Below the pieces are notes generated by a model. The model saw only the letters and a list, made by a program, of their open reading frames with translations. It did not search any database and had not been told where the DNA came from. 64,000 bases of DNA from Flavobacterium sp. (GTDB lineage: Bacteria > Bacteroidota > Bacteroidia > Flavobacteriales > Flavobacteriaceae): assembly GCF_027483985.1 (NCBI RefSeq), contig NZ_JAIXTJ010000025.1, forward strand, positions 1 to 64,000, written 5' to 3'. Below are positions 40,345 to 49,506 of this stretch, one piece after another. The position numbers and the translations under genes are program-made. How positions within the stretch are numbered: position 1 is the stretch's first letter; the number at the start of each line of letters is the position of its first letter.

Positions 40345-40371
40345 CTGAAAATACGATATAATTATTTTACT

Positions 40372-41688
40372 ATGAATAACGCTGTTGCTGGATTTTCAAA
40401 ACTTTCAAAAGAGGACAAAATCAATTGGATTGCAAATGAATACTTTACAAATCCATTGGATGCTATACAAATAATAAAACAATATTGGAATTCGGATTTA
40501 AAGTTGCAACAATTGCACGATGAATTCATTGAAAACACCATCACAAATTTTTATTTACCGATGGGAATTGCTCCCAACTTTTTAATCAACGGAACGTATT
40601 ATTCGGTTCCAATGGTTGTTGAAGAAAGTTCGGTAGTGGCAGCAGCTTCTAAATCAGCAAAATTCTGGAGTACACGTGGCGGATTTAAGGCTACTGTTTT
40701 AAATTCTGAAAAAATTGGCCAAGTTCATTTTATTTATAAAGGAGATGTTCAAAAATTGGAACGCTTTTTTGATACCACGAAATCAAAATTGTTCTCAGAT
40801 ACCGAAAGCATTACTAAAAATATGCAAAAACGCGGTGGCGGAATTTTAGATATAGAACTTCGCAACAAGACTAATGAATTGGAAAATTATTTTCAATTGC
40901 ATGCAACATTTGAAACCAAAGATTCGATGGGTGCCAACTTTATTAATTCGTGTTTAGAACAGTTTGCCAAAACACTAAAAGAAGAAGCTAAAAATTTCTC
41001 GGATTTTTCAGAAGATGAAAAAAACATTCAGGTTGTGATGAGTATTCTTTCAAATTATGTTCCAAATTGCATTGTGCGCGTTGAAGTTTCTTGTAAAGTT
41101 GAGGAATTAGCTGAAAAAAACATCACTAACCCACAAGAATTTGCAGAAAAATTTGTTCAAGCTGTTACTATTGCTGAAGTAGAACCTTACCGCGCAGTTA
41201 CTCACAACAAAGGAATTATGAATGGCATTGATGCTGTAGTTTTGGCTACAGGAAATGATTTTCGTGCAGTAGAAGCTGGAGTGCACGCTTATGCCTCAAA
41301 AAACGGAACGTATTCAAGTTTATCTCACGCCAAAATTGAAAGTGGAGTTTTTTCTTTTTGGATGGATGTTCCTTTAGCTTTGGGAACTGTTGGCGGATTA
41401 ACTTCATTACATCCATTGGTTAAAATGGCGCTGGAAATTCTTGGCAAACCTTCTTCTCATCAATTAATGCAAATTGTAGCGGCTACAGGTTTGGCTCAAA
41501 ATTTTGCTGCGCTACGTTCATTAACTACTACTGGAATTCAAGAAGGTCATATGAAAATGCACATAAATAATATTTTAAACCAATTTCAGACCACTGAAGA
41601 AGAACGAACGATAATTAAAAAGCACTTCGAAAACAATACGATATCTCACGCTGCAGTGGTTGAATTTATTGAAAATCTAAGAAAATAG
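40372..41688 (+). CDS. mvaA: hydroxymethylglutaryl-CoA reductase, class II type
   Basis: Converts HMG-CoA to mevalonate (or the reverse), cytoplasmic. ATG 40372 gives MNNAVAGFSKLSKEDKINWI, the usual start, and 438 aa; an upstream ATG falls in the promoter. Visible are the catalytic Glu in EESSVVAAASKSAKFWSTRG, the catalytic Lys region HNKGIMNGIDAVVLATGND with its Asp, and the catalytic His in SSHQLMQIVAATGLAQNFAA. The length and motifs fit the class II enzymes that automatic annotation calls degradative, but in flavobacteria, which make isoprenoids through mevalonate, it is likely biosynthetic. A GHMP kinase gene follows 46 bases on, supporting this. Confidence 0.93.
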   Translation: MNNAVAGFSKLSKEDKINWIANEYFTNPLDAIQIIKQYWNSDLKLQQLHDEFIENTITNFYLPMGIAPNFLINGTYYSVPMVVEESSVVAAASKSAKFWSTRGGFKATVLNSEKIGQVHFIYKGDVQKLERFFDTTKSKLFSDTESITKNMQKRGGGILDIELRNKTNELENYFQLHATFETKDSMGANFINSCLEQFAKTLKEEAKNFSDFSEDEKNIQVVMSILSNYVPNCIVRVEVSCKVEELAEKNITNPQEFAEKFVQAVTIAEVEPYRAVTHNKGIMNGIDAVVLATGNDFRAVEAGVHAYASKNGTYSSLSHAKIESGVFSFWMDVPLALGTVGGLTSLHPLVKMALEILGKPSSHQLMQIVAATGLAQNFAALRSLTTTGIQEGHMKMHINNILNQFQTTEEERTIIKKHFENNTISHAAVVEFIENLRK

Positions 41689-41734
41689 TTACTGAAACCC
41701 TGAAATAAATTCAGTGTAAAAAAGTTCAGCATAA

Positions 41735-42649
41735 ATGAAAAAAGAATTCTACAGCAACGGAAAATTATTAATAACAGGTGAGTACGTAGTTCTCGATGGT
41801 GCTAAAGCATTGGCATTACCAACAAAATTTGGTCAAAGTTTAATTATTGAACCATCAGAAAACAATGAAATTCATTGGAAAAGTTTCGATCACGATGGAA
41901 GCATTTGGTTTGAAACCACGTTATCGTTTGAATCAATTAAAACGAAGGAACGTTTTGATGCCTCAAATGCTATCAAAAACACTTTGATTGAAATTTTACA
42001 TCAAGCCTATGTGATGAATTCAGAATTTTTATCACAATCTAAAGGTTATACCATCACCACGACATTAACTTTTCCAAAATTTTGGGGCTTGGGTACATCA
42101 TCAACATTAATTAACAACATTGCACAATGGTTACAGATTGATGCTTACCAATTATTAAAACAAAGTTTTGGTGGAAGTGGTTATGATTTGGCTTGTGCGC
42201 AAAATGATTCGGCTATTTTATATCAATTAGTAGATGAAAAGCCTGTGGTTGAACAAATCACCTTTAATCCTGATTTTAAAGATAAAATACATTTCATCTA
42301 TCTAAACAAAAAGCAAAGTAGCAAATTGGCAATTGCAGCTTATTTAGACAAACAAGCTACTATTGAAAAGACAATTTCAGTTATTGATACTATTACTAAA
42401 ACTGTAATTAAAGCAACCGAACCTAAAGAATTTGCCAAAGCATTACAGCAGCACGAGATAGAAATGAGTAGTGTTTTAGAATTACAAACAGTGCAAGAAG
42501 CACTATTTACAGATTTCAATGGTGTAATAAAAAGTCTTGGTGCTTGGGGTGGCGATTTTGTTATGGCGATTTCTAAAGAAAATCCCACTGAATATTTTAA
42601 TAAAAAAGGTTATCCGATAGTGATACCATATGAAGAAATGATATTATAA
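41735..42649 (+). CDS. GHMP-family kinase of the mevalonate pathway (GYDIA type)
   Basis: The 304-aa kinase has N-terminal FYSNGKLLITGEYVVLDGAK, the ATP-binding loop PKFWGLGTSSTLINNI, and FGGSGYDLACAQND, the motif that names the GYDIA group (here GYDLA). These enzymes are found beside HMG-CoA reductase in Bacteroidota and are thought to phosphorylate mevalonate or a derivative. The third GHMP motif is in IKSLGAWGGDFVMAI. It is cytoplasmic, and probably in one operon with mvaA. The exact substrate cannot be read from sequence. Confidence 0.87.
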   Translation: MKKEFYSNGKLLITGEYVVLDGAKALALPTKFGQSLIIEPSENNEIHWKSFDHDGSIWFETTLSFESIKTKERFDASNAIKNTLIEILHQAYVMNSEFLSQSKGYTITTTLTFPKFWGLGTSSTLINNIAQWLQIDAYQLLKQSFGGSGYDLACAQNDSAILYQLVDEKPVVEQITFNPDFKDKIHFIYLNKKQSSKLAIAAYLDKQATIEKTISVIDTITKTVIKATEPKEFAKALQQHEIEMSSVLELQTVQEALFTDFNGVIKSLGAWGGDFVMAISKENPTEYFNKKGYPIVIPYEEMIL

Positions 42650-42655
42650 AAAAAT

Positions 42656-42693
42656 AAAAAATCCCGTTAAGTTAAAACTAAACGGGATTTTTT
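42656..42693. terminator. bidirectional terminator
   Basis: Stem AAAAATCCCGTT (within 42656-42668) with AACGGGATTTTT (42681-42693), loop of 12 bases, with A- and T-runs on both sides. It serves the GHMP kinase gene and the converging PpiD-like gene. Confidence 0.85.
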
Positions 42694-42714
42694 TATGATT
42701 TAATTTTGAATCTA

Positions 42715-44820
42715 CTAGTAGAATTCTAATCTGTTATCTTCGATTTTAGCATCGTTTTTCAACGCTGGGAAAACTCTTCCTGCTGCTTGACCTGCATTAG
42801 CTTTTAATCGGTTTACATAGTCATCATACTTTGGTAATTTAGGTGCTTTAGCAACCGATTTAGTTTGAATAACATAAACTCCTGAATTACCTTCAATTGG
42901 CGCAGAAACTTTGTTTGCTGGAGAACCAAATGCTGTTCCAACAACTTTAGGCTCTAAACCAACATTAGCTAAAACTGCATTATCAACTGATGCACTTGGC
43001 GCATTTTGAACCGTAGTTCCGTTAGCTTTAGCAATTGCATCAAGAGAAGTACCTTTGATTTTAGCAATGATTTTTTCAGCTTTCTTTTTATTTTTGATGA
43101 TAGTTTCCACCATTGGTTTAGCATCTTCAACCGTCATTAAACCTTCTTTGTTTACTTTCTTCAATCTTGCAATGATGTTTCCAACATTTACAATTTCAAA
43201 TCTTTTTACATCACCAACATTAGTATCATCGCTATAAGCCCATTTAACAATTTGTCTTTGGTTTCCTGCAACACCAAATGCTTCATCCATTGGTTTAGCT
43301 TTGATTGCTGGATTAACGGTAAGTTTAGCAGCTTTTGCAGCAGCAGCAAAGTCTTTTCCGTTAGCATCCATTTCAAATTGCGTTGCTTTTGTGTAAGCAT
43401 CGTTTGTTGTTTGCTCTGATGGTTCGATTTTTTGAGCCACAGTTGCTAAACGAATAGCATCTTGCTTATCAGTAACGTTTATAATATGGTAACCAAATTC
43501 AGTTTCAGCGATTCCAATTTTTCCAACTGGGTTGTTGAAAACAAAATCTTTATAACCTTTAGCAAAACCAGTTTCTCTAGAAATGAATCCCATATCACCA
43601 CCATTTTGTTGAACTGATGGATCTTCTGAATTAGTTAAGGCCATCATTTGAAACATTGAAGGATTAGCTTGTACTTGAGCTAATAATGCATCAGCTTTTA
43701 CTTTAGCTTCTTCTTTAGTTCTTTTTTCTTTTGGTGCTGCTCTTTCAGCTCCAACCCAACTAATAAGAATATGACTAGATTTAACTTGATCACCTACTTT
43801 TTTACCTAGAACTTTAGATAGACAGTAGTAGTTTTGGTTGATATATGGACCGTAGATTTCACCTGCTGGCAATGCAAATAATTTGTCTGCGTGCTCTGCT
43901 GGCAAGTTTTGTTTTGTTACAAAAGTAGAATCATATGGTTTGTCTGAATTAGCACCAACAAAGTCTGCAACATTTGTAGCATTTCTAAAACTTGGCAAAG
44001 TATCATTTTTACCTGTTTCTTTATTATAAACAACGCTTCCTGTTAAAAGTCCATTGATCTTAGCTTTCATTTCTTCTTCATCTTTAACAGATGGTTTGTC
44101 TTCGATTACCACGTATTCAATTTCACGAGTTTCCTCTGATTTGAAACGTTTTTTGTTTTTATTCATGTAATCTAAAATATCTTCATCAGTAACTTTAACA
44201 TCACTATCTTTTACAGTAGAATATAAAACAGAAACATAATCAAAGTTAACTTTGTTAGCTTCTAATTCATATTTAAATTTACCATCAGCAGTTGTAGTAT
44301 ACATTCCTGCTTTGATCATTGTGCTGTAGATTTGAAATTTAGAATTGATATCAGCATCTTTTTCTCTTGCTTTAATCATTTCAGCTTGCTCTGGATTAGA
44401 TTTAAAATAATCTTTAAATTTAGCCAAATCAAATTTTCCTAATTGATTTAAAAACATCGGATTTTGTCCAATATTTGGATCCTTTTTGAAAAAGTCAACA
44501 ATATGGTTATCGCCTACACGAATACCCGCTTTTTCAAATTGATCGCTGATTAACGCAATTGCAACTTCTTGTTCCCAAACTTGATTAGCAGCTTGAGTTT
44601 GAGTTATAGGTTGTCCGTTTTGACCATTCTTTTCAGTATTTGCAACTTTAATTCTAAAGTCTTCAAAAGCAATGTCTTTTCCATTAACGCTTCCTACATC
44701 ACGTGATTGACTTTTCATTCCATTTGAAAACAAATCTTGAATAACAAATGCTAACAAAGCAAGACCAATAACTATTAATAGTAATCCTGAGCGCTTTCTA
44801 ATTTTTTGTAAAACTGCCAT
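42715..44820 (-). CDS. PpiD/SurA-like periplasmic peptidyl-prolyl isomerase chaperone
   Basis: The 701-aa protein has an N-terminal membrane anchor (about residues 12-29, LLLIVIGLALLAFVIQDLF), a SurA_N-like chaperone region (about 40-330) and a parvulin rotamase domain (about 345-455; VKSSHILISWVGAE, GGDMGFISRETGFAKGYKDF, FGYHIINVTDK). The C-terminal part (about 470-701) is a second degenerate chaperone-like region. The layout is that of PpiD, which assists folding of secreted and outer-membrane proteins at the exit of the Sec translocon. Last gene of the minus-strand envelope chain. Confidence 0.9.
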   Translation of the reverse strand: MAVLQKIRKRSGLLLIVIGLALLAFVIQDLFSNGMKSQSRDVGSVNGKDIAFEDFRIKVANTEKNGQNGQPITQTQAANQVWEQEVAIALISDQFEKAGIRVGDNHIVDFFKKDPNIGQNPMFLNQLGKFDLAKFKDYFKSNPEQAEMIKAREKDADINSKFQIYSTMIKAGMYTTTADGKFKYELEANKVNFDYVSVLYSTVKDSDVKVTDEDILDYMNKNKKRFKSEETREIEYVVIEDKPSVKDEEEMKAKINGLLTGSVVYNKETGKNDTLPSFRNATNVADFVGANSDKPYDSTFVTKQNLPAEHADKLFALPAGEIYGPYINQNYYCLSKVLGKKVGDQVKSSHILISWVGAERAAPKEKRTKEEAKVKADALLAQVQANPSMFQMMALTNSEDPSVQQNGGDMGFISRETGFAKGYKDFVFNNPVGKIGIAETEFGYHIINVTDKQDAIRLATVAQKIEPSEQTTNDAYTKATQFEMDANGKDFAAAAKAAKLTVNPAIKAKPMDEAFGVAGNQRQIVKWAYSDDTNVGDVKRFEIVNVGNIIARLKKVNKEGLMTVEDAKPMVETIIKNKKKAEKIIAKIKGTSLDAIAKANGTTVQNAPSASVDNAVLANVGLEPKVVGTAFGSPANKVSAPIEGNSGVYVIQTKSVAKAPKLPKYDDYVNRLKANAGQAAGRVFPALKNDAKIEDNRLEFY

Positions 44821-44928
44821 TTTTATTTATGTTAATTTTTTAATTCAGTTTGCGAAAATACAATTATCTATGAAATAATTATAGTTGATATGCTATAATT
44901 TACATTAAAATGTGAATTTTTTTTATTC

Positions 44929-46188
44929 TTATAAGGAAATAGTCATTTTTACTACTTCAATTTTCGTATTTGTTGCCTCTTCAATTACAAAATGAAAGTT
45001 ATCAATTGTAATTTGATTTCCTTTTTGCGGAATTTCTTTTGAAAAATTTACAATAAATCCACCGAGTGTTCCATAGGAATCATTTTCTGGAATATTAAGT
45101 TTATATTCTTGGTTTAGATACTCGACATCTAAACGCGCAGAAAAAAGATAAGATGTTTCATCAAGTTGTTGTTCAACTAACTCTTCATCGCTATCGTGCT
45201 CATCTTCAATTTCTCCAAAAAGTTCTTCAATAATATCTTCAACAGTCATAATTCCAGCGGTGCCACCATATTCATCGAGGATTACGGCTACACTTTTTCT
45301 TTTTTTAGTCAATAAATTCAAACCATCTTTGATAAAAATAGTTTCAGGAACATATTCAACGGGAATCATAACCGACTTTATACTTCTCGGTTTTTTAAAC
45401 AATTCAAACGAATGCACATAACCAATAATATCATCTAAAGAATTTTGATAAACTAAAATTTTAGAATATCCTGTTTCAATAAATAAGGTTTTCAATTCTG
45501 AAACGGAATCATAAATATCTATGGCAACCAGTTCGGTTCTTGGTGTCATAATATCTCTAGCTTTTACTCCAGAAAATTCTAATGCGTTTTGGAAAATTTG
45601 AATTTCAGAATCAACATCTTCATTATCGCCAACAGCACTCATTTGCTCATTAATATAATTTCCTAATTCAACTTTACTAAAAAATGAAGGAACGTAATCG
45701 CCTTCGGTTTTGAAGAATTTTTTTAGAATAATATCGGATATCCAAATGATAAAAGTTGAGATGTAATTGAAAAAGATGTAAAAAACATAAGTTGGAACGG
45801 CAAAAAATTTCATCAAACTATTAGAATAGATTTGAAAAAAAACTTTGGGCAAGAACTCAGAGGTAATTAAGATAATTAAAGTAGAAATAATCGTTTGGAG
45901 TAAAACATTAGAAAATTCAGATAATTGAAATCCAAATGAATTAATCCAATTCATTAATAAATCTCCCATAAAAAACCCATAAACAACAATAGCTATGTTG
46001 TTTCCAACCAGCATTGTGGCAATAAATTTAGAAGGTTTTTCGGTAATCTTAGTTAATATTTTAGACAAGAAAGTATCTTGCTTTTTCTCAATCTCGAGGT
46101 ATATTTTATTGGACGAAATATAAGCAATTTCCATTCCAGAGAAAAAAGCAGACAGCAACAAACACAGTATGATTACTGTAATTTCCAT
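44929..46188 (-). CDS. CNNM/CorC-family (hemolysin-type) membrane protein with CBS domains
   Basis: The 419-aa protein has an N-terminal DUF21 (CNNM) transmembrane domain with four segments (about 1-160; EITVIILCLLLSAFFSGMEI), a paired CBS module (about 200-315; ARDIMTPRTELVAIDIYDSV, KKRKSVAVILDEYGGTAGIM) and a C-terminal CorC_HlyC transporter-associated domain (about 335-419). The family is linked to Mg2+/Co2+ handling or export rather than true hemolysis. It overlaps by one base with the small upstream gene. Flavobacterial GldE is a related protein, but the neighbourhood here is not a gliding locus. Confidence 0.9.
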   Translation of the reverse strand: MEITVIILCLLLSAFFSGMEIAYISSNKIYLEIEKKQDTFLSKILTKITEKPSKFIATMLVGNNIAIVVYGFFMGDLLMNWINSFGFQLSEFSNVLLQTIISTLIILITSEFLPKVFFQIYSNSLMKFFAVPTYVFYIFFNYISTFIIWISDIILKKFFKTEGDYVPSFFSKVELGNYINEQMSAVGDNEDVDSEIQIFQNALEFSGVKARDIMTPRTELVAIDIYDSVSELKTLFIETGYSKILVYQNSLDDIIGYVHSFELFKKPRSIKSVMIPVEYVPETIFIKDGLNLLTKKRKSVAVILDEYGGTAGIMTVEDIIEELFGEIEDEHDSDEELVEQQLDETSYLFSARLDVEYLNQEYKLNIPENDSYGTLGGFIVNFSKEIPQKGNQITIDNFHFVIEEATNTKIEVVKMTISL

Positions 46189-46394
46189 TAAGGATTATTT
46201 GGTTTATTCTGATTTCTTCGGTCTTCAAATTTCTTTGCAAAACGACTTCTAAAGAAAAAAGTAAAAAAAGCTAATCCGGCAAGAACAACACTTAACCAAG
46301 GTTTTGGATTGTTATTCCAGTTAGAAACAGCGTCAAAAACCATTACAAATCCGATTAGCAAATAAATGTATTTTGTTATTTTAAGGTAATTCAT
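46188..46394 (-). CDS. small two-pass membrane protein (68 aa)
   Basis: Two hydrophobic segments (about residues 8-22 and 33-49) and a basic C-terminus, FRSRFAKKFEDRRNQ. No family recognised. It is 2 bases after lptC and overlaps the CNNM gene by one base, so it is a genuine member of the envelope chain. Function unknown. Confidence 0.7.
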   Translation of the reverse strand: MNYLKITKYIYLLIGFVMVFDAVSNWNNNPKPWLSVVLAGLAFFTFFFRSRFAKKFEDRRNQNKPNNP

Positions 46395-46396
46395 TT

Positions 46397-46951
46397 TTAA
46401 TTATTGTTTTCAACTTCTCCAGAAATACTTTGAGAGTTAATTATTTTAAAATCTTTACTAAAATCTACGCCTTCTCCGAAGGAAACACCTTTTGGATCGG
46501 TAAATTTATATCTTTTTTCGGTATAAAACCATTCGTTTTTTTGGTCAAAATACAACTGCTCCGTTTCGAAGAGTTGACCAGTTTCATTGGTAATCTTTAC
46601 ATTTCCTTGCAAGTCAATTAAATCAGTGTTTTTAAAAGTAACAGCATATTTAGAAGTAACGTAAGTACGTTTTCCGTTTTCGTCGTATAAAGTTACATTT
46701 ACACCTTTTGGAAATTCTGTAAAAGGAAAGTCTACCGTTGCATAATCTAACATTTTATCACTAATAAGAATAGATTTTATTCTACCCGAATCCGTATATT
46801 TTATGTTAATTGAATCAGCTTCTCCGCTTGGGGTAAACTCTGCAAAATTAGATTTTTGTACTTCTTTGAAATTACTTTCGCATCCAAAAAGCAGCACAAC
46901 CGCAATTGCTGTTGAGAATAGTACTAAATATTTTTTCGTAATTAATTGCAT
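46397..46951 (-). CDS. lptC: LPS export ABC transporter periplasmic protein LptC
   Basis: The 184-aa protein has an N-terminal hydrophobic segment with a lipobox-like AVVLLFGC (Cys24), then SNFKEVQKSNFAEFTPSGEA and a beta-jellyroll built of IKYTDSGRIKSILISDKMLD, FPFTEFPKGVNVTLYDENG, VTSKYAVTFKNTDLIDLQGN and FETEQLYFDQKNEWFYTEKR. These are typical of LptC, which bridges the LptBFG transporter to LptA in carrying LPS across the periplasm. It overlaps the upstream repeat-protein gene by one base. Confidence 0.88.
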   Translation of the reverse strand: MQLITKKYLVLFSTAIAVVLLFGCESNFKEVQKSNFAEFTPSGEADSINIKYTDSGRIKSILISDKMLDYATVDFPFTEFPKGVNVTLYDENGKRTYVTSKYAVTFKNTDLIDLQGNVKITNETGQLFETEQLYFDQKNEWFYTEKRYKFTDPKGVSFGEGVDFSKDFKIINSQSISGEVENNN

Positions 46952-48198
46952 TAAAAAGTAACTGTTTGATTAATCCAGCAGCCAAGTTTAACCGGCTTAG
47001 ATTTGCCTTTGGTAGCAACAACTTTTTGTAAATAAGATTTTGACAATTGTTCGGCTGTTCCTTTCAAAAGAGGTTCAACAACGAATGATTTTAAAACTGT
47101 TTCTGAAGCCAACTTGTAGATTGCATTTCTTTCAAAATCTGTTGTAGCACAATCGGCAACGCCATCAGCATATAAATTAGCTAAAAAAATATAATATTTT
47201 CCGTTAGTTGGATTGCTATTGATCGCAGTAAGCACCATTTCTTTAGACTTTTCTTTATCAGTTATTGAAAGAATCGACGCAATTGTATAAGCCGTTTGTG
47301 CTTTTACCATTGGATTTTTTTCCAGTTTAACTGATTCTGAAAAAAAAGTTATTGCTTGATCTTGCTTTGCAGTATTAAGATTGAAAATAGCCAAATAGTA
47401 AGCCGACTTTGAAGAAGGTTTAATTGTATTTAATTCAATGGCAACGGTTTCAAATATTGGAGCATTTTTAGCTTTTGCAGCCAAAATATTAGCCATAGCT
47501 TGCAACCACAATACATCCGATTTTTTATTTTGAAAGTTATTTTTAGCGTTAGCGATTACAGCGTCAGGAACTAAATAATCTTTCATTAACGACTCCATTG
47601 TTACAAGAACTCGGTCATAGATTTCTATGTTTTCTGGAACAATTTCTTTGTTAACCTCTAGCAAAGAAGTAACTTCTACATATTTGTTTAAAATTGCATC
47701 TACCGTATTTGTTTTTTTATCTGCTTTGTATTTTTCAATAAACAAATAAAGGTACGCATAAATAGCTTCGGGATTTTGGAATGATTTTTTCTGAAATTCA
47801 AATGCTTTATCTAGCAATGCATATACTTCATCATTGGTACCAACTTTATTCAAATATAAAGCCATTGCACTTTTTTCAAAGTTTCCATTGGTATTGTTTG
47901 GAAATGATTTGTCGTATAATTTGAAAAGCCCTAAGATTTCTCGAACTTCTTTTTCCTTATTTTCTTTCGGAGCAATCTCGATGTTGTATTGTTGCAACTG
48001 CAAACCCAATTGCAATGATTTTTCACTTTGAGCAAGGCAATTCATTTTGATATCATTAAAGATTTCGTTAGCCTTAGTGTATTCTTTTTCTTTTAGATAT
48101 TGTTCTAATGTATTTTCTTTTGAAGCACAATTCGTTTCTTGAGCATTACTCCATTGCAATGCAAAAATTAATAAAAGAATATTAAAAGTACGTATCAT
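46951..48198 (-). CDS. secreted helical-repeat (TPR-like) protein (415 aa)
   Basis: A signal peptide (ending QWSNAQE) leads a wholly helical protein with TPR-like pairs, for example EQYLKEKEYTKANEIFNDIK, AYYLAIFNLNTAKQDQAITF and NPTNGKYYIFLANLYADGVA. Periplasmic scaffold roles are typical of such proteins. Its place between a putative outer-membrane barrel gene and lptC suggests work in outer-membrane assembly, which is inference from context. The stop overlaps the lptC start by one base. Confidence 0.75.
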   Translation of the reverse strand: MIRTFNILLLIFALQWSNAQETNCASKENTLEQYLKEKEYTKANEIFNDIKMNCLAQSEKSLQLGLQLQQYNIEIAPKENKEKEVREILGLFKLYDKSFPNNTNGNFEKSAMALYLNKVGTNDEVYALLDKAFEFQKKSFQNPEAIYAYLYLFIEKYKADKKTNTVDAILNKYVEVTSLLEVNKEIVPENIEIYDRVLVTMESLMKDYLVPDAVIANAKNNFQNKKSDVLWLQAMANILAAKAKNAPIFETVAIELNTIKPSSKSAYYLAIFNLNTAKQDQAITFFSESVKLEKNPMVKAQTAYTIASILSITDKEKSKEMVLTAINSNPTNGKYYIFLANLYADGVADCATTDFERNAIYKLASETVLKSFVVEPLLKGTAEQLSKSYLQKVVATKGKSKPVKLGCWINQTVTF

Positions 48199-48216
48199 GC
48201 TAATTGAAATTTTACA

Positions 48217-49506
48217 TTAATTGTATTTTCTTTTTTGAAACCATCTGTCGTTAAGAGATAACCCTACACTGAAATTCATGTAGTGTTCTCTAACCAAACC
48301 ACCTTTTTGAGTACCTCTATTTCCTACTTCTACACCTACATTAATATTAGAGAATGCTCCTCTTAAAGGCAAGCCTAAACCCAAGGTTGCAGCCGCATCT
48401 TCAATAGCTTGATTGTTGATAACTAAACCTGTATTTTCAAATCTAAATCCACCGCGATAGACTACTCGCTCAAAATAATTGGAAAATGATTTATAGTTTG
48501 GAATATAAAATCCACCTACACTAATTTTGGTTGCATTTTCGAAAGTAACGTTATCAATATCATTAAATCTGTTACCAAAATTACTACTTCCTTGAAAAGT
48601 AATTTCCGAACCAATAATCCACTTTTTAATATCTCCAATACCCGCGCCAAAAGTAAATTTAGAAGGCAATTTTAATTTTGTATCAGCAACATTAATCTTT
48701 TCTTCATCACCTACAATTGCCTCAGCAATGCCATCAACAGATTGAACAATTGCAATAAAGCGTTCATTACTAAACGTAATAGTCGCTTCTGGAGTATAGG
48801 TCACACTAGAATAAAGTGATATATTTTTGTATAATTTGGTTGAATAAGAAAGTCCAGTGTTAAAATTAACGCCGCTTGCAGTTGAAGAATTAGTTTCTCT
48901 CGTACTGTATTGTACTTGTTCAAAAACGTTATCTGCATTTAATGTAAATTGAGTAGATAAACTTCTGGTATCAATTTTACCAAAATTGTATTGTACATCG
49001 GCACCAAAGCTAAAATTCTTTGCAATTTGGTATCCAAAACCAAAGAAAACCTTATTCAAACCACCAGAACCGTTGTAAAAATTGTCAGTTCTATTTTGAT
49101 TTCCATTCGTCAAAACAGAATTTCTGATATTATAACCTACTGACGAATACGGAATCAATCCGAAACCAAATCCCACTTTTTTTAATGGAATAGCAATAGC
49201 CAAATAGTCAAGTGTTGTACGTTGTGCTTTTTCTTCTTTAGCATTTGTTTTCAAACGGTTTGCAGAAAAAGTTCCACCAACAGCAAAAGAAGTATATTTC
49301 AAACTAGAGTACATTGCTGGATTTTGAAGATTGATATGAATACTATCAGGCAAAACTGATAATCCTGCCATCGAGCGGTTTTCTATTGTACCTCTAAATC
49401 TAACATCGCCAATTCCGTAAAAAGAATATGGTGAAGAGGTTCCTTCTTGAGCAAATGAAACTAGCGAAAAAAGTAAACAAAGGCTTACTATAATTTTTTT
49501 AATCAT
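48217..49506 (-). CDS. putative outer-membrane beta-barrel protein (429 aa)
   Basis: A signal peptide (MIKKIIVSLCLLFSLVSFAQ) is followed by SSPYSFYGIGDVRFRGTIEN and a long run of amphipathic strands, such as FGFGLIPYSSVGYNIRNS, FSFGADVQYNFGKIDTRS, FGAGIGDIKKWIIGSEITFQ and YMNFSVGLSLNDRWFQKRKY at the end. The layout resembles FadL/PorV-like barrels of Bacteroidota, but I cannot name the subfamily. It follows coaX with an 8-base overlap and precedes the TPR-like protein by 18 bases. Confidence 0.72.
   Translation of the reverse strand: MIKKIIVSLCLLFSLVSFAQEGTSSPYSFYGIGDVRFRGTIENRSMAGLSVLPDSIHINLQNPAMYSSLKYTSFAVGGTFSANRLKTNAKEEKAQRTTLDYLAIAIPLKKVGFGFGLIPYSSVGYNIRNSVLTNGNQNRTDNFYNGSGGLNKVFFGFGYQIAKNFSFGADVQYNFGKIDTRSLSTQFTLNADNVFEQVQYSTRETNSSTASGVNFNTGLSYSTKLYKNISLYSSVTYTPEATITFSNERFIAIVQSVDGIAEAIVGDEEKINVADTKLKLPSKFTFGAGIGDIKKWIIGSEITFQGSSNFGNRFNDIDNVTFENATKISVGGFYIPNYKSFSNYFERVVYRGGFRFENTGLVINNQAIEDAAATLGLGLPLRGAFSNINVGVEVGNRGTQKGGLVREHYMNFSVGLSLNDRWFQKRKYN

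Noticed and set aside
40342..40371. Upstream ATG as start of HMG-CoA reductase
   Set aside because: It lies inside the exact TATCTTTG promoter element and adds ten residues unlike the family N-terminus.
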